Part shown: positions 16,644-24,199 of the stretch, piece after piece
Position numbering within the stretch: position 1 is the first letter of the stretch
How the letters are laid out: each line of letters begins with the position of its first letter
Program-made: the position numbers and the translations under genes
The notes under the pieces: generated by a model
Told to the model about the DNA's origin: nothing
Databases searched by the model: none
Seen by the model: the letters and a program-made list of their open reading frames with translations, nothing else
Origin: Nocardia mexicana NBRC 108244
GTDB taxonomy: Bacteria; Actinomycetota; Actinomycetes; Mycobacteriales; Mycobacteriaceae
Direction: 5' to 3'
NCBI RefSeq assembly: GCF_001613165.1
Contig: NZ_BDBV01000032.1
Location: 1-64,000 of the forward strand
DNA length: 64,000 nucleotides

Positions 16644-17930
16644 CTACTCCTCCTGTTCCGGCATGGCCAGGATCGCGTGCGCATTGGTGCCGGCGATTCC
16701 GAGCGATGTCACCGCGCCGTATCGGAATCCGTCGATCGGTTTCCAGGGCTGCGGCGCGGACGCGAAGGCGAGACGGGTTCTCGTCCAGTCGAATTCCGTC
16801 GTCGGGGGATCGACGTGGAGTGTCGGCGCGATCAGTCCGTGCACGCCGCAGAGCAGCACCTTGATCAGCCCGAGGATGCCCGCCGCCGCCTGCGCGTGAC
16901 CGAGATTCGACTTCACCGAGCCGAGCAGCGGGCCGACCGTGGTCGCTTCGCCCGGACCGAAAACACTGCACAGCGCGGTCAATTCGGCGAGATCGCCTGC
17001 GCGAGTAGCGGCGCCGTGCCCTTCCACGAGCCCGAGATACTCCATCGGGATCCCGGATTCGGCGATCGTGCGGCGGATCAAGCGTTCTTGTGCCCAGGCG
17101 TCGGGCATGGTTATGCGGTGGCGGCCGCCGTTGTGGTTGATGCGCGAGGCCAGTAGCCGCCCATAGATTCGGTGACCGAGCCGACGAGCACGAGACTCGA
17201 GCTCCAGGACGACGACGCCCGCTCCTTCCGCCCACACCGTGCCGCAGGCGTCGTCGGAAAACGGTCGGCAACGACCGTCGGGCGAGAGCCCCAGAACCAT
17301 TGCCGACTCCGTGAATACCGATGGTTGCCCCATGACGCAGACCGCGCCCGCCAGCGCCCAGTCGCACTCGCCGTCCCGGACCGCCGCGGCGGCCAGATGG
17401 ACCGCGGACAGCCCGGACGAGCACGCGGTATCCACGCTCATCGACGGACCGTCCAGCCCCAGACAATGGGATATCCGCCCGGACACTCCGGCCGGTGTCA
17501 TTCCGGAGCGTCCTTGATGTTCGGTGTAGGAAACGCCGAAATAGCACCCCGCCGATGCCCCGCGCTGGTCCGCCGGATTGACCCCCGAGTGTTCCAACGC
17601 GCGCCAAGCGACTCGCAATGCGACCCACTGTTGCGGGTCCATCGCGACACGTGCTTCGGAAATCTTGATGCCGAAGAATTCCGGATCGAACATCGTTGCG
17701 TGCGACAGGAAGCCACCGGCATCCGGCACCGTGCCGGGTATGTCCGTTTCGGTCGAAACTATTGTGTCGACCGGCCATCCTCGGTCCCGAGGAAACGGCC
17801 CGATAAGTTCTCGCTCGCCCTCGAGGGCCTTCCAGTACGAGAGCGGATGATCGATCCCTCCGGGAGCTTCGACACCGATGCCGACGATCACGACGGGATC
17901 GGTTTTCGCTGTTGAGACAGCCTTGCTCAT
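16644..17930 (-). CDS. Stand-alone beta-ketoacyl synthase
   Basis: A 428-residue ketosynthase of the type I modular-PKS kind but without any other domain. The catalytic triad is intact: Cys170 in VDTACSSGL, His305 in EGHGAAT (usually EAHGTGT) and His345 in SNLGHAQAA. DPQQWVALRVAWRALEHSG and the C-terminal GIAGTNAHAIL are also typical. It would condense an acyl thioester with a malonyl unit, or act as a priming or decarboxylating KS; no acyltransferase, carrier protein or other PKS gene lies near. The ATG follows AGGAAGGC. Transcribed away from a GlxA-type regulator. Confidence 0.85.
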   Translation of the reverse strand: MSKAVSTAKTDPVVIVGIGVEAPGGIDHPLSYWKALEGERELIGPFPRDRGWPVDTIVSTETDIPGTVPDAGGFLSHATMFDPEFFGIKISEARVAMDPQQWVALRVAWRALEHSGVNPADQRGASAGCYFGVSYTEHQGRSGMTPAGVSGRISHCLGLDGPSMSVDTACSSGLSAVHLAAAAVRDGECDWALAGAVCVMGQPSVFTESAMVLGLSPDGRCRPFSDDACGTVWAEGAGVVVLELESRARRLGHRIYGRLLASRINHNGGRHRITMPDAWAQERLIRRTIAESGIPMEYLGLVEGHGAATRAGDLAELTALCSVFGPGEATTVGPLLGSVKSNLGHAQAAAGILGLIKVLLCGVHGLIAPTLHVDPPTTEFDWTRTRLAFASAPQPWKPIDGFRYGAVTSLGIAGTNAHAILAMPEQEE

Positions 17931-18064
17931 CGAGCGCCTTCCTGTGCAGAGTCGCAAACGCCGCACAGCGTAGAACGGGCCCATACGCCCGGGGAGGCAC
18001 CGGAAACGACAGATTACGCACGGTCGGCGACACGGGCGTCGCGAATGCGGCCGACGGTGCAACC

Positions 18065-19111
18065 ATGGGCAACATGGACGCCGCTGTACTCATCGTCGAC
18101 GATGTCGCCGACTTCGGTCTGGCCGCGTTGCTCCATACCTTCGATACCGCGAACCGATTGCGCTCGAAACTGGAATCCGCCCCGCCGCCCTGGAACATCC
18201 GGTACGTCGCGGTCGGCGACAGCGCCCGGACCAGCAACGGCTTCACCGTCCCGACGACGCCGGTGAGCGACCTCCCCGACGACGTCGATTTGATGATCGT
18301 GCCGTCGGTGCACATCACGGAACCCGAACCGCTGATCGAACTCGTGTCGTCGCCGGTGAGTGTGCCGATCCTCGACGCGATTCGACGGGCACACAGCCAC
18401 GGCGTCCATGTCGCGGCGGCCTGCGCCGCGACGTTCTACCTGGCCGAGGCGGGAGTGCTGAACGGTTCACCCACAACGACCAGTTGGTGGCTGGGCCCGG
18501 CGTTCCGGCGCAGATATCCCGCCGCCGATCTGGACGAAGGCCGAATCCTGTGTCGCGGCAACCGTGTGACCACGGCCGGTGCGGGACTCGCCCACATCGA
18601 CCTCGCGCTGTCGTTCATCCACGCGCAGAGTCCGACACTCGCCGAACTCGTTCCCAAATACATGACCGTCGGCAACCGCGGTAACCAGGTGGACTTCGCG
18701 ATACCCGAGGTCGTGGCCCGAGGTGATTCTCTGACCGCCGAATTCGAACGCTGGGTCCGCAGTCACCTCACCGATCAGTTCCAGCTCTCCCGTGCGGCGC
18801 GTCACCTCGGGGTCACCGCGCGCAGCCTGCAACGCACGCTGCAGGGCGAGCTGGGAATGTCACCCATGGACTTCGTCGACGAGATCCGGCTCGAGCGCGC
18901 AACCCACCTGCTCGGCACCACCTCGCTCACCGTGGATGCGGTCGCAACCCAGGTCGGGTACCTCAGTGCGGCCGCACTGCGCGGCCTGATCCGCCGTCGC
19001 CGCGGCATGTCCATCGCCCAGATACGGACCACCCACCGCACCGTGTGCCGTCCCGGATCAGTCCGTTCCGGCGACGAACCGGCAGTATCGACCGCTCGAC
19101 AGGGCCGGTGA
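18065..19111 (+). CDS. GlxA family AraC-type transcriptional regulator
   Basis: A 348-residue regulator with an N-terminal DJ-1/PfpI (class I glutamine amidotransferase-like) domain and a C-terminal AraC domain. The former includes VHVAAACAATFYLAEAG, with Cys at the nucleophile-elbow position, and TTSWWLGPAFRRRYP. The DNA-binding part reads RHLGVTARSLQRTLQGELGMSPMDFVDEIRLERATHLL and TQVGYLSAAALRGLIRRRRGMS, slightly degenerate in the second helix-turn-helix. It is divergent from the ketosynthase gene, a likely target. An alternative ATG lies 9 nt later. The stop is inside a GTGA overlap with the next small gene. Confidence 0.85.
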   Translation: MGNMDAAVLIVDDVADFGLAALLHTFDTANRLRSKLESAPPPWNIRYVAVGDSARTSNGFTVPTTPVSDLPDDVDLMIVPSVHITEPEPLIELVSSPVSVPILDAIRRAHSHGVHVAAACAATFYLAEAGVLNGSPTTTSWWLGPAFRRRYPAADLDEGRILCRGNRVTTAGAGLAHIDLALSFIHAQSPTLAELVPKYMTVGNRGNQVDFAIPEVVARGDSLTAEFERWVRSHLTDQFQLSRAARHLGVTARSLQRTLQGELGMSPMDFVDEIRLERATHLLGTTSLTVDAVATQVGYLSAAALRGLIRRRRGMSIAQIRTTHRTVCRPGSVRSGDEPAVSTARQGR

Positions 19112-19344
19112 CGCCGCCGCGCGCGAAGGAGCCTGCGGCCGATGAGGGCCAATCGGGCGATGAGCCGGTCCGCGCGGCTCTCGCCGCATTGCCCGCCGAT
19201 CAGCGGCGCACGGTTGTCGCCGCCTACTACGGCAGGCAATCGGTCCGCCAAATCGCCGCCGACCAGGGTGTTTCGGAGGCGACCGTCGCCTCGATCATGC
19301 ATGTTGCCCTGGCACGGCTGAGGGTCACGCTTCGCGAAAGGTAG
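19108..19344 (+). CDS. Small protein consisting of a sigma-70 region 4-like domain
   Basis: A 78-residue protein. After a short charged N-terminus (MTPPRAKEPAADEGQSGDEP) it reads VRAALAALPADQRRTVVAAYY followed by VRQIAADQGVSEATVASIMHVALARLR, the shape of ECF sigma factor region 4 (four-helix, -35-binding helix-turn-helix). Region 2 is absent, and the space upstream is occupied by the glxA-type gene, so it is not a split sigma gene. The GTG start overlaps the stop of the regulator gene (GTGA), which argues for a real, translationally coupled gene. It could be a DNA-binding accessory factor or an anti-sigma-like competitor. Confidence 0.65.
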   Translation: MTPPRAKEPAADEGQSGDEPVRAALAALPADQRRTVVAAYYGRQSVRQIAADQGVSEATVASIMHVALARLRVTLRER

Positions 19345-19358
19345 GGCGGCAGTGGGCC

Positions 19359-19364
19359 TAGCAT
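19359..19364 (+). promoter_or_regulatory. -10 box TAGCAT of a leaderless gene
   Basis: TAGCAT ends 6 nt before the GTG of the MDR oxidoreductase, the spacing of leaderless actinobacterial transcripts. No Shine-Dalgarno sequence fits that GTG, which supports this start over the ATGs 9 and 18 nt later. Confidence 0.45.
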
Positions 19365-19370
19365 GATGCG

Positions 19371-20396
19371 GTGCGTCCGATGGGGAAGATGATCAATCGG
19401 CAATGGGTGCTGCGGCGGCGTCCGCAGGGCGAGTTGCGGGACAGTGATTTCGAATTGCGGGAGGTGCCGACGGCGGATCTCGCGCCCGGCGAAGCGCTGG
19501 TGCGGGTGGAGTGGCTCGGGATCGACCCCACGCAACGGGGCTGGTTGAACGCGGGCGACAACTACCTCGAGCCGGTCCCGCTGGGTGCCGTCATGCGGGG
19601 CAGCGGCGTCGGCGAGGTGATCGCGTCGAATTCCGCGGCCTATCCCGTGGGCTGCCGGGTGGCGGGGATGGTCGGGTGGCAGGACTACGCCGTCGCCTCG
19701 GAGCAGGGACTGTTCGGGCTCAACGCGGTGCCGCCCGGTATCGAACCGAGGCTGATGCTGAGCCTGTTCGGAACGACCGGGCTGACAGCGTATTTCGGTA
19801 TCACCGATATCGGGCGGGCCCGGGCCGGAGAGACCGTGCTCGTCTCGGCGGCAGCCGGAGCGACCGGATCCCTGGCCGGTCAGATCGCGAAGGCGCTGGG
19901 CTGCACGGTGATCGGGATCGCGGGCGGGCCGGAGAAATGCGACTGGGTGACCGGTAAGGCCGGATTCGACGCCGCGATCGACTACCGGAACGACGATATC
20001 GGGGCGCGATTGACCGAGCTGGCGCCGCAGGGGGTGGACGTCTTCTTCGATTGTGTGGGCGGCGCGGTGCTCGAATGCGGCCTGGACCATCTCGCCGAGC
20101 GCGCGCGAATCGTGCTGTGCGGAGCCATCGCGTCCGGATACGACGGCACCGTCCCGCCGACCGGACCGCGCAACTACATGCAGATCGCCCTCAAACGCGC
20201 GCGCATGGAGGGCTTCATCTTCCTGGACTACGCCGAGCGCTTCCCCGAGGCATTCGGCCGCCTGCTCGGCTGGCACACCGCGGGGAAACTGCTTGTCGCG
20301 GAACAGATCAGCGACGGCCTGGAAGCGGCCCCGGCGGCCCTGCGGGGCCTGTTCCGAGGCCACAACCTCGGCAAACAACTGGTCCGAGTCGGCTGA
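19371..20396 (+). CDS. MDR family NADP-dependent oxidoreductase (prostaglandin reductase-like)
   Basis: A 341-residue medium-chain reductase of the leukotriene/prostaglandin reductase (CurA-like) group. It begins with INRQWVLRRRPQGELRDSDFEL, has WLGIDPTQRGWL and VMRGSGVGEVIAS, and binds NADP(H) through AAAGATGSLAGQIAKALGC. The segment PRNYMQIALKRARMEGFIFLDY is typical of the family. These zinc-free enzymes reduce activated C=C bonds of enones and alkenals. A leaderless promoter box precedes the GTG. It ends 11 bp from the convergent nitrilase gene. Confidence 0.87.
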   Translation: MRPMGKMINRQWVLRRRPQGELRDSDFELREVPTADLAPGEALVRVEWLGIDPTQRGWLNAGDNYLEPVPLGAVMRGSGVGEVIASNSAAYPVGCRVAGMVGWQDYAVASEQGLFGLNAVPPGIEPRLMLSLFGTTGLTAYFGITDIGRARAGETVLVSAAAGATGSLAGQIAKALGCTVIGIAGGPEKCDWVTGKAGFDAAIDYRNDDIGARLTELAPQGVDVFFDCVGGAVLECGLDHLAERARIVLCGAIASGYDGTVPPTGPRNYMQIALKRARMEGFIFLDYAERFPEAFGRLLGWHTAGKLLVAEQISDGLEAAPAALRGLFRGHNLGKQLVRVG

Positions 20397-20407
20397 TCCG
20401 TTGCGGC

Positions 20408-21196
20408 TCAGTACTTTCGGTTGGCGAGGACCGGGAGCGTCCGCCGCACCGCCTGTACCCGGCCTGGATCGATATCGGTGATCAGCAGGTCGGGCTCCGC
20501 GCCCAGGGCAGCGACGATCTGGCCGTCGGGGGCGACCACGAGGCTGTGGCCCACGCCGCGCGGGGCGGGGGAGTCGCTGTCGGTGGTGGGGCGGGCCTGG
20601 TCGCAGGCGGCGACGAAGGTGGTGGAGTCGAGGGCCCGGGCGCGGGCGAGCAACTGCCACTGGTCGGCCTTGCCCGGGCCGTCGCCCCACGAGGCCGCGA
20701 CGACGATCAGGTCGGCGCCGTCGTCGGCCAGCGCCTGGAACAGGCCGGGGAATCGCAGGTCGTAGCAGGTCGTGAAACCCACACGGGTGCCGTCGATATC
20801 GAGCACGAGCGGCTTGTCGCCCGGCGCGACGGTATCGGATTCGGTGTAGCCGAACGCGTCGTAGAGATGGATCTTGTCGTAGTGGGCATCGACCCCGCCC
20901 CCGGTGACCAGCAGCGTATTGCGCACCCGGTCACCGTCGGGGCTGAACATCCCGGCCGCCACGGTGATGCCCGCCCGCTCGGCGATCAGCCGGACCGCCT
21001 CGGCCCACGGCCCGTCGACGGGCTGGGCCACCTCGGCGAGCGAGCCGCCGCCGAAGCAACGCATCATCGCCTCGGGAAACACCACCAGCCGCGCCCCGGC
21101 CGCCGCCGCGCGGGCCGTGTACGTCTCGAGGGCGGCGAGGTTCTGTTCCGGGTCCACCGCGCTGGTGACCTGGGCCAGACCGATTCTGGTGAGCAT
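20408..21196 (-). CDS. Carbon-nitrogen hydrolase (nitrilase superfamily)
   Basis: A 262-residue nitrilase-fold amidase with the catalytic triad visible: Glu42 in VFPEAMM, Lys108 in YDKIHLYD and Cys144 in FTTCYDLRFP. The short single-domain length and the DKIHLYD/CYDLRFP motifs match the Nit1/Nit2 and omega-amidase-like branches. It hydrolyses a C-N bond in an amide; the substrate may be tied to the neighbouring MFS carrier. The ATG at 21196 follows GAGGGA. It is divergent from the GntR gene over a shared TGTATACA box. Confidence 0.85.
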   Translation of the reverse strand: MLTRIGLAQVTSAVDPEQNLAALETYTARAAAAGARLVVFPEAMMRCFGGGSLAEVAQPVDGPWAEAVRLIAERAGITVAAGMFSPDGDRVRNTLLVTGGGVDAHYDKIHLYDAFGYTESDTVAPGDKPLVLDIDGTRVGFTTCYDLRFPGLFQALADDGADLIVVAASWGDGPGKADQWQLLARARALDSTTFVAACDQARPTTDSDSPAPRGVGHSLVVAPDGQIVAALGAEPDLLITDIDPGRVQAVRRTLPVLANRKY

Positions 21197-21214
21197 GATT
21201 TCGTTCCCTCCTGG

Positions 21215-21222
21215 TGTATACA
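21215..21222. promoter_or_regulatory. TGTATACA box between nitrilase and gntR
   Basis: A perfect 8-bp palindrome in the 32-bp gap between the divergent nitrilase and GntR genes. The same 8-mer occurs upstream of the MFS gene at 23315-23322. It is the likely core of the GntR regulator's operator. Confidence 0.5.
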
Positions 21223-21228
21223 TTCTGT

Positions 21229-21888
21229 ATGCCGAAAAACGACTCCGTGCCGGTCCTGTCGGGGCGGGAGAAGGCGTACAACTACGTCAAGGATCAGGTG
21301 CTGACGGCGCTGCCGGCCACCGGCACGTTCCTGAACGAGCAGGAACTCGCGACCAGCATCGGCGTATCGCGGACACCGGTGCGCGAGGCGCTGCTGATGC
21401 TGCAGGCCGAGGGGCTCGTCGAGATGGTGCCCAAGCGCGGCGCCCACGTGCCCGCGATGTCGGGCCGTCAGATCGCCGAGCTGATGGACCTGCGCGGGGT
21501 ACTGGAGCGGCACGCGGCCAGCCGCGCACTCGCCGAAGGTCATGCGCCGGTCGCCGCGATGCGGGCGGCGCTGACCGAACAGGAGTCCCTCGCCGACGCC
21601 GACGACGAGGTCTCGGCGCGCGAATTCATCGCGTGGGACTCGAGATTCCATCAGATCCTCGTCGACTCCGCGGGCAGCGAGCTGCTGTCGAGCACCTACG
21701 CGGGCCTGCGCGCGCGGCAGCTGCGGGTCGGCCTGGCGGCGCTGTTCGCCACCGCGAACCGCCAGCAGCGGGTGTGCTGCGAGCATCAGGAGATCGTCGA
21801 CGCTCTCGACAACGGCGACGAACCCCTGGCGCACGCGAAGATCGACGAGCATCTCGAGATCACACTGCAGATTCTGTTGCGCGCGTGA
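21229..21888 (+). CDS. GntR family (FadR/FCD) transcriptional regulator
   Basis: A 219-residue regulator. The N-terminal winged helix contains LNEQELATSIGVSRTPVREALLMLQAEGLVEMVPKRGAHV. The FCD ligand domain follows, with ELMDLRGVLERHAASRA, FHQILVDSAGSELL and a C-terminal HQEIVDALDNGDEPLAHAKIDEHL supplying the metal-binding Asp/His residues typical of the group. It probably represses the nitrilase and MFS genes until a carboxylate ligand binds. A GTG 15 nt upstream would put the TGTATACA box inside the gene, so the ATG is preferred. The 3' end overlaps the convergent MFS gene by 29 bp. Confidence 0.87.
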   Translation: MPKNDSVPVLSGREKAYNYVKDQVLTALPATGTFLNEQELATSIGVSRTPVREALLMLQAEGLVEMVPKRGAHVPAMSGRQIAELMDLRGVLERHAASRALAEGHAPVAAMRAALTEQESLADADDEVSAREFIAWDSRFHQILVDSAGSELLSSTYAGLRARQLRVGLAALFATANRQQRVCCEHQEIVDALDNGDEPLAHAKIDEHLEITLQILLRA

Positions 21889-23227
21889 GGTTCTGGGAGA
21901 GCTCGGCGTAGTGCTCGTCCTCGGCGTTGTCCGGATCGGAGCCGAGCGCCAGCCCGCCCAGCGTGAGCGCGGTGACGACGAGCAGATACCCGGTCAGCGG
22001 CACCCAGCTGTCGAAACTGCTGAGCAGCGTGGTGAAGATCAGCGGCGCCAGCGCCCCGCCGAACACCCCGCCGATGGTGTAGGCGAGTGAGCACCCCGTG
22101 GAGCGCAGCCGCACGGGGAACTGCTCGGTGATGAACGCGGCCTGCGGCCCGTACATGAACGAGTGGAAGGTCAGCCCGACCGTGATGCCGAGGATGAGCA
22201 TCAGGTGCGAGCTCGCGCCGATCATCGGGAAGAACACGAGCGTCCACACCAGCGCCCCGCCCGCCGCGACGGCGTAGACCAGGCGGCGATTGATCCGGTC
22301 GGAGACGGCGCCGGCGAGCGGGATCGTGACCAGCTGGAACGCCGAGGCGATGAGGACCGCGATCAGCACGTCGCTGCGCTCGAAATCGAGCCGGTTGGTG
22401 CCGTAGGTGATGGTGAAGACGGTGAACAGGGCGTACACGACGTCCGGCGCCAGGCGCGCGAGCACGGCGGCGATCAGGCGGCGTGTCTGCGTCCGCACCA
22501 CCTCGCTGATCGGGGCCTCGGGTCGGTCGCCGGACTGCTGTAGCGCCTGGAAGATCGGGGTGTCCTCCAGCCGCAGCCGGATCCAGAGGCCGAATGCCAC
22601 CAGCACCGCGGAGGCGAGGAAGGCGATCCGCCACCCCCAGGCCTCGAACGCCGCCTCGCTCATCGCGACCGTCAGCAGGGCGAGTGCGCCGTTGGCGAGC
22701 AGGTTTCCGGCGGGCGGCCCGATCTGCGCGGCGGAGGCCCAGAACCCGCGTCGGCGCGGGTCGCCGTACTCGCTCGACAGCAGCACCGCCCCGCCCCACT
22801 CTCCGCCGACCGCGACGCCCTGGGCGAAACGCAGCGTGACCAGGATGATCGGCGCCGCGATCCCGATCGTCGCGTGGCTGGGGATCAGGCCGATCGCGAA
22901 TGTGGTCGCACCGATCAGCAGCAGCGTCATGATCAGCAACTGCTTGCGGCCGAGGATGTCGCCGAGCCTGCCGAAGACGAATCCGCCCACCGGGCGCGAG
23001 ACGTAACCGACGGCGTAGGTGGAGAACGCCAGGATCGTCCCGGTCAGTGGATCCTCGCCGGGGAAGAAGACCTGCGGGAAAACCAGCGCCGCCGCGGTGG
23101 AGTAGACGGCGAAGTCGTACCACTCCAGGGCGGTGCCGGTGAGGCTCGCGGAGAAGGCCCTGATCAGGGCCTTGCGGCGCACGGGCGGGGTGTTCGGCTC
23201 GGTGATCACCGAAGTATGAACCGACAT
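21860..23227 (-). CDS. MFS transporter, MHS type
   Basis: A 455-residue 12-helix carrier. It opens with SLTGTALEWYDFAVYSTAAALVFPQVFF, has motif A in FGRLGDILGRKQLLI, then RFAQGVAVGGEWGGAVLL and GAVSDRINRRLVY in the second half, and GLTFHSFMYGPQAAFITEQFP near the end. This is the metabolite:H+ symporter subfamily for carboxylates and related organic acids. GGAG precedes the ATG. The upstream region has the same TGTATACA box as the GntR promoter, so it probably supplies the substrate of the nitrilase or DUF2848 enzyme. Confidence 0.87.
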   Translation of the reverse strand: MSVHTSVITEPNTPPVRRKALIRAFSASLTGTALEWYDFAVYSTAAALVFPQVFFPGEDPLTGTILAFSTYAVGYVSRPVGGFVFGRLGDILGRKQLLIMTLLLIGATTFAIGLIPSHATIGIAAPIILVTLRFAQGVAVGGEWGGAVLLSSEYGDPRRRGFWASAAQIGPPAGNLLANGALALLTVAMSEAAFEAWGWRIAFLASAVLVAFGLWIRLRLEDTPIFQALQQSGDRPEAPISEVVRTQTRRLIAAVLARLAPDVVYALFTVFTITYGTNRLDFERSDVLIAVLIASAFQLVTIPLAGAVSDRINRRLVYAVAAGGALVWTLVFFPMIGASSHLMLILGITVGLTFHSFMYGPQAAFITEQFPVRLRSTGCSLAYTIGGVFGGALAPLIFTTLLSSFDSWVPLTGYLLVVTALTLGGLALGSDPDNAEDEHYAELSQNLTRATESAV

Positions 23228-23303
23228 GGTGCTCCTTGCGAAATCGAACAGCACCGGCGCGGGGGCGGGGTGTGCTCCCGATCACGCCGACCGTTGTACG
23301 ACA

Positions 23304-23330
23304 CATATACTTGCTGTATACAAGACATAT
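23304..23330. promoter_or_regulatory. Second TGTATACA operator region, MFS/DUF2848 intergenic
   Basis: TGTATACA (23315-23322) sits within CTTGCTGTATACAAG, which extends the symmetry with CTTG/CAAG, flanked by CATATAC and ACATATG. It lies in the 168-bp gap between the divergent MFS and DUF2848 genes, so one site could control both. The core is identical to the box in front of gntR. Confidence 0.5.
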
Positions 23331-23395
23331 GCGCAAGCCCTCGGCCGTAAACAGTTGATTTCCGGGGGCGGGAACCAGCTTCAGGAGGATTCCGG

Positions 23396-24079
23396 ATGAC
23401 TCAGCTCAGCTTCGACCTGCCGGACGGCACGACCGAGACCGTGGACGTCACCGCCGTCCTCAACGCCGGATACGCCGGTCGCAATCAGGACGAGGTCGCC
23501 GCGCACATCGCCGAGCTGGCGGAGCTGGGAGTTCCCGCGCCGAGCACCACCCCGGCGCTCTATCCGATCTCGCCGTACCTGGCTCAGCAGGCGGACGAGG
23601 TCTTCGTGCAGCACGGGCGCACCTCGGGCGAGGCCGAGTGGGCGCTGATCATCACGTCCCACGACGTGCTGCTCACCGTCGCGTGCGATCACACCGACCG
23701 GGCGCTGGAGGTGCACGGGGTGGCCTGGAGCAAGAACGCCGGACCCGACGTGCTCGGGACCCGGGCGTGGCGGCTGTCCGAGGTCGCCGACCGTCTCGAC
23801 GACATCACGCTGAAAGCCTGGGTGGGACATGGTGATTCGGTCCGGCTCATCCAGGAGGGCACGCTCGGCGACCTGCTCGCCCCGGCCTACTGGCTCGACG
23901 TGCTGGCCGCCCGCGGCGAGGACAAGCCGGGCACGGTGCTGATCTCGGGAACCATCTCGATGCTGCCCGGGGTCGACCAGTTCGGCGATTCGTGGCGGGT
24001 GGAGATGACCGATCCGGCCACCGGGGACACGCTTGCCTGCGCCTACCGCACGGTGGCGATGGCGGAGCCGATCGGCTGA
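23396..24079 (+). CDS. DUF2848 family protein
   Basis: A 227-residue protein recognised as DUF2848 from NQDEVAAHIAELAELGVPAPSTTPALYPIS, ITSHDVLLTVACDHTDRALE, and IQEGTLGDLLAPAYWLD ... GTVLISGTISMLPG. The family resembles fumarylacetoacetate hydrolase-like folds and is found with transport and hydrolase genes for organic acids, but no reaction is established to my knowledge. The start has an excellent AGGAGG site. It is divergent from the MFS gene and probably belongs to the GntR regulon with the nitrilase. Confidence 0.8.
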   Translation: MTQLSFDLPDGTTETVDVTAVLNAGYAGRNQDEVAAHIAELAELGVPAPSTTPALYPISPYLAQQADEVFVQHGRTSGEAEWALIITSHDVLLTVACDHTDRALEVHGVAWSKNAGPDVLGTRAWRLSEVADRLDDITLKAWVGHGDSVRLIQEGTLGDLLAPAYWLDVLAARGEDKPGTVLISGTISMLPGVDQFGDSWRVEMTDPATGDTLACAYRTVAMAEPIG

Positions 24080-24186
24080 CATTCAGGCGAAGGCCGGGCC
24101 GTGCGGCGTGACCCGGCACACGCGATCGGCCGGGCGCATCGTGACGAGATTGTCGCGGACCGGCCCGCGAGACCTGACCCAGCGCT

Positions 24187-24192
24187 TACGCT
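24187..24192 (+). promoter_or_regulatory. -10 box TACGCT of a leaderless kinase gene
   Basis: TACGCT ends 7 nt before the GTG of the FGGY kinase, and no Shine-Dalgarno sequence fits. It supports that GTG as the true start instead of the in-frame codon 99 nt upstream. Confidence 0.45.
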
Positions 24193-24199
24193 GACGCTC

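Noticed and set aside
24101..24199. 33-residue N-terminal extension of the FGGY kinase
   Set aside because: The extra segment is not kinase-like, and a TACGCT box 7 nt before the GTG at 24200 marks the likely leaderless start.
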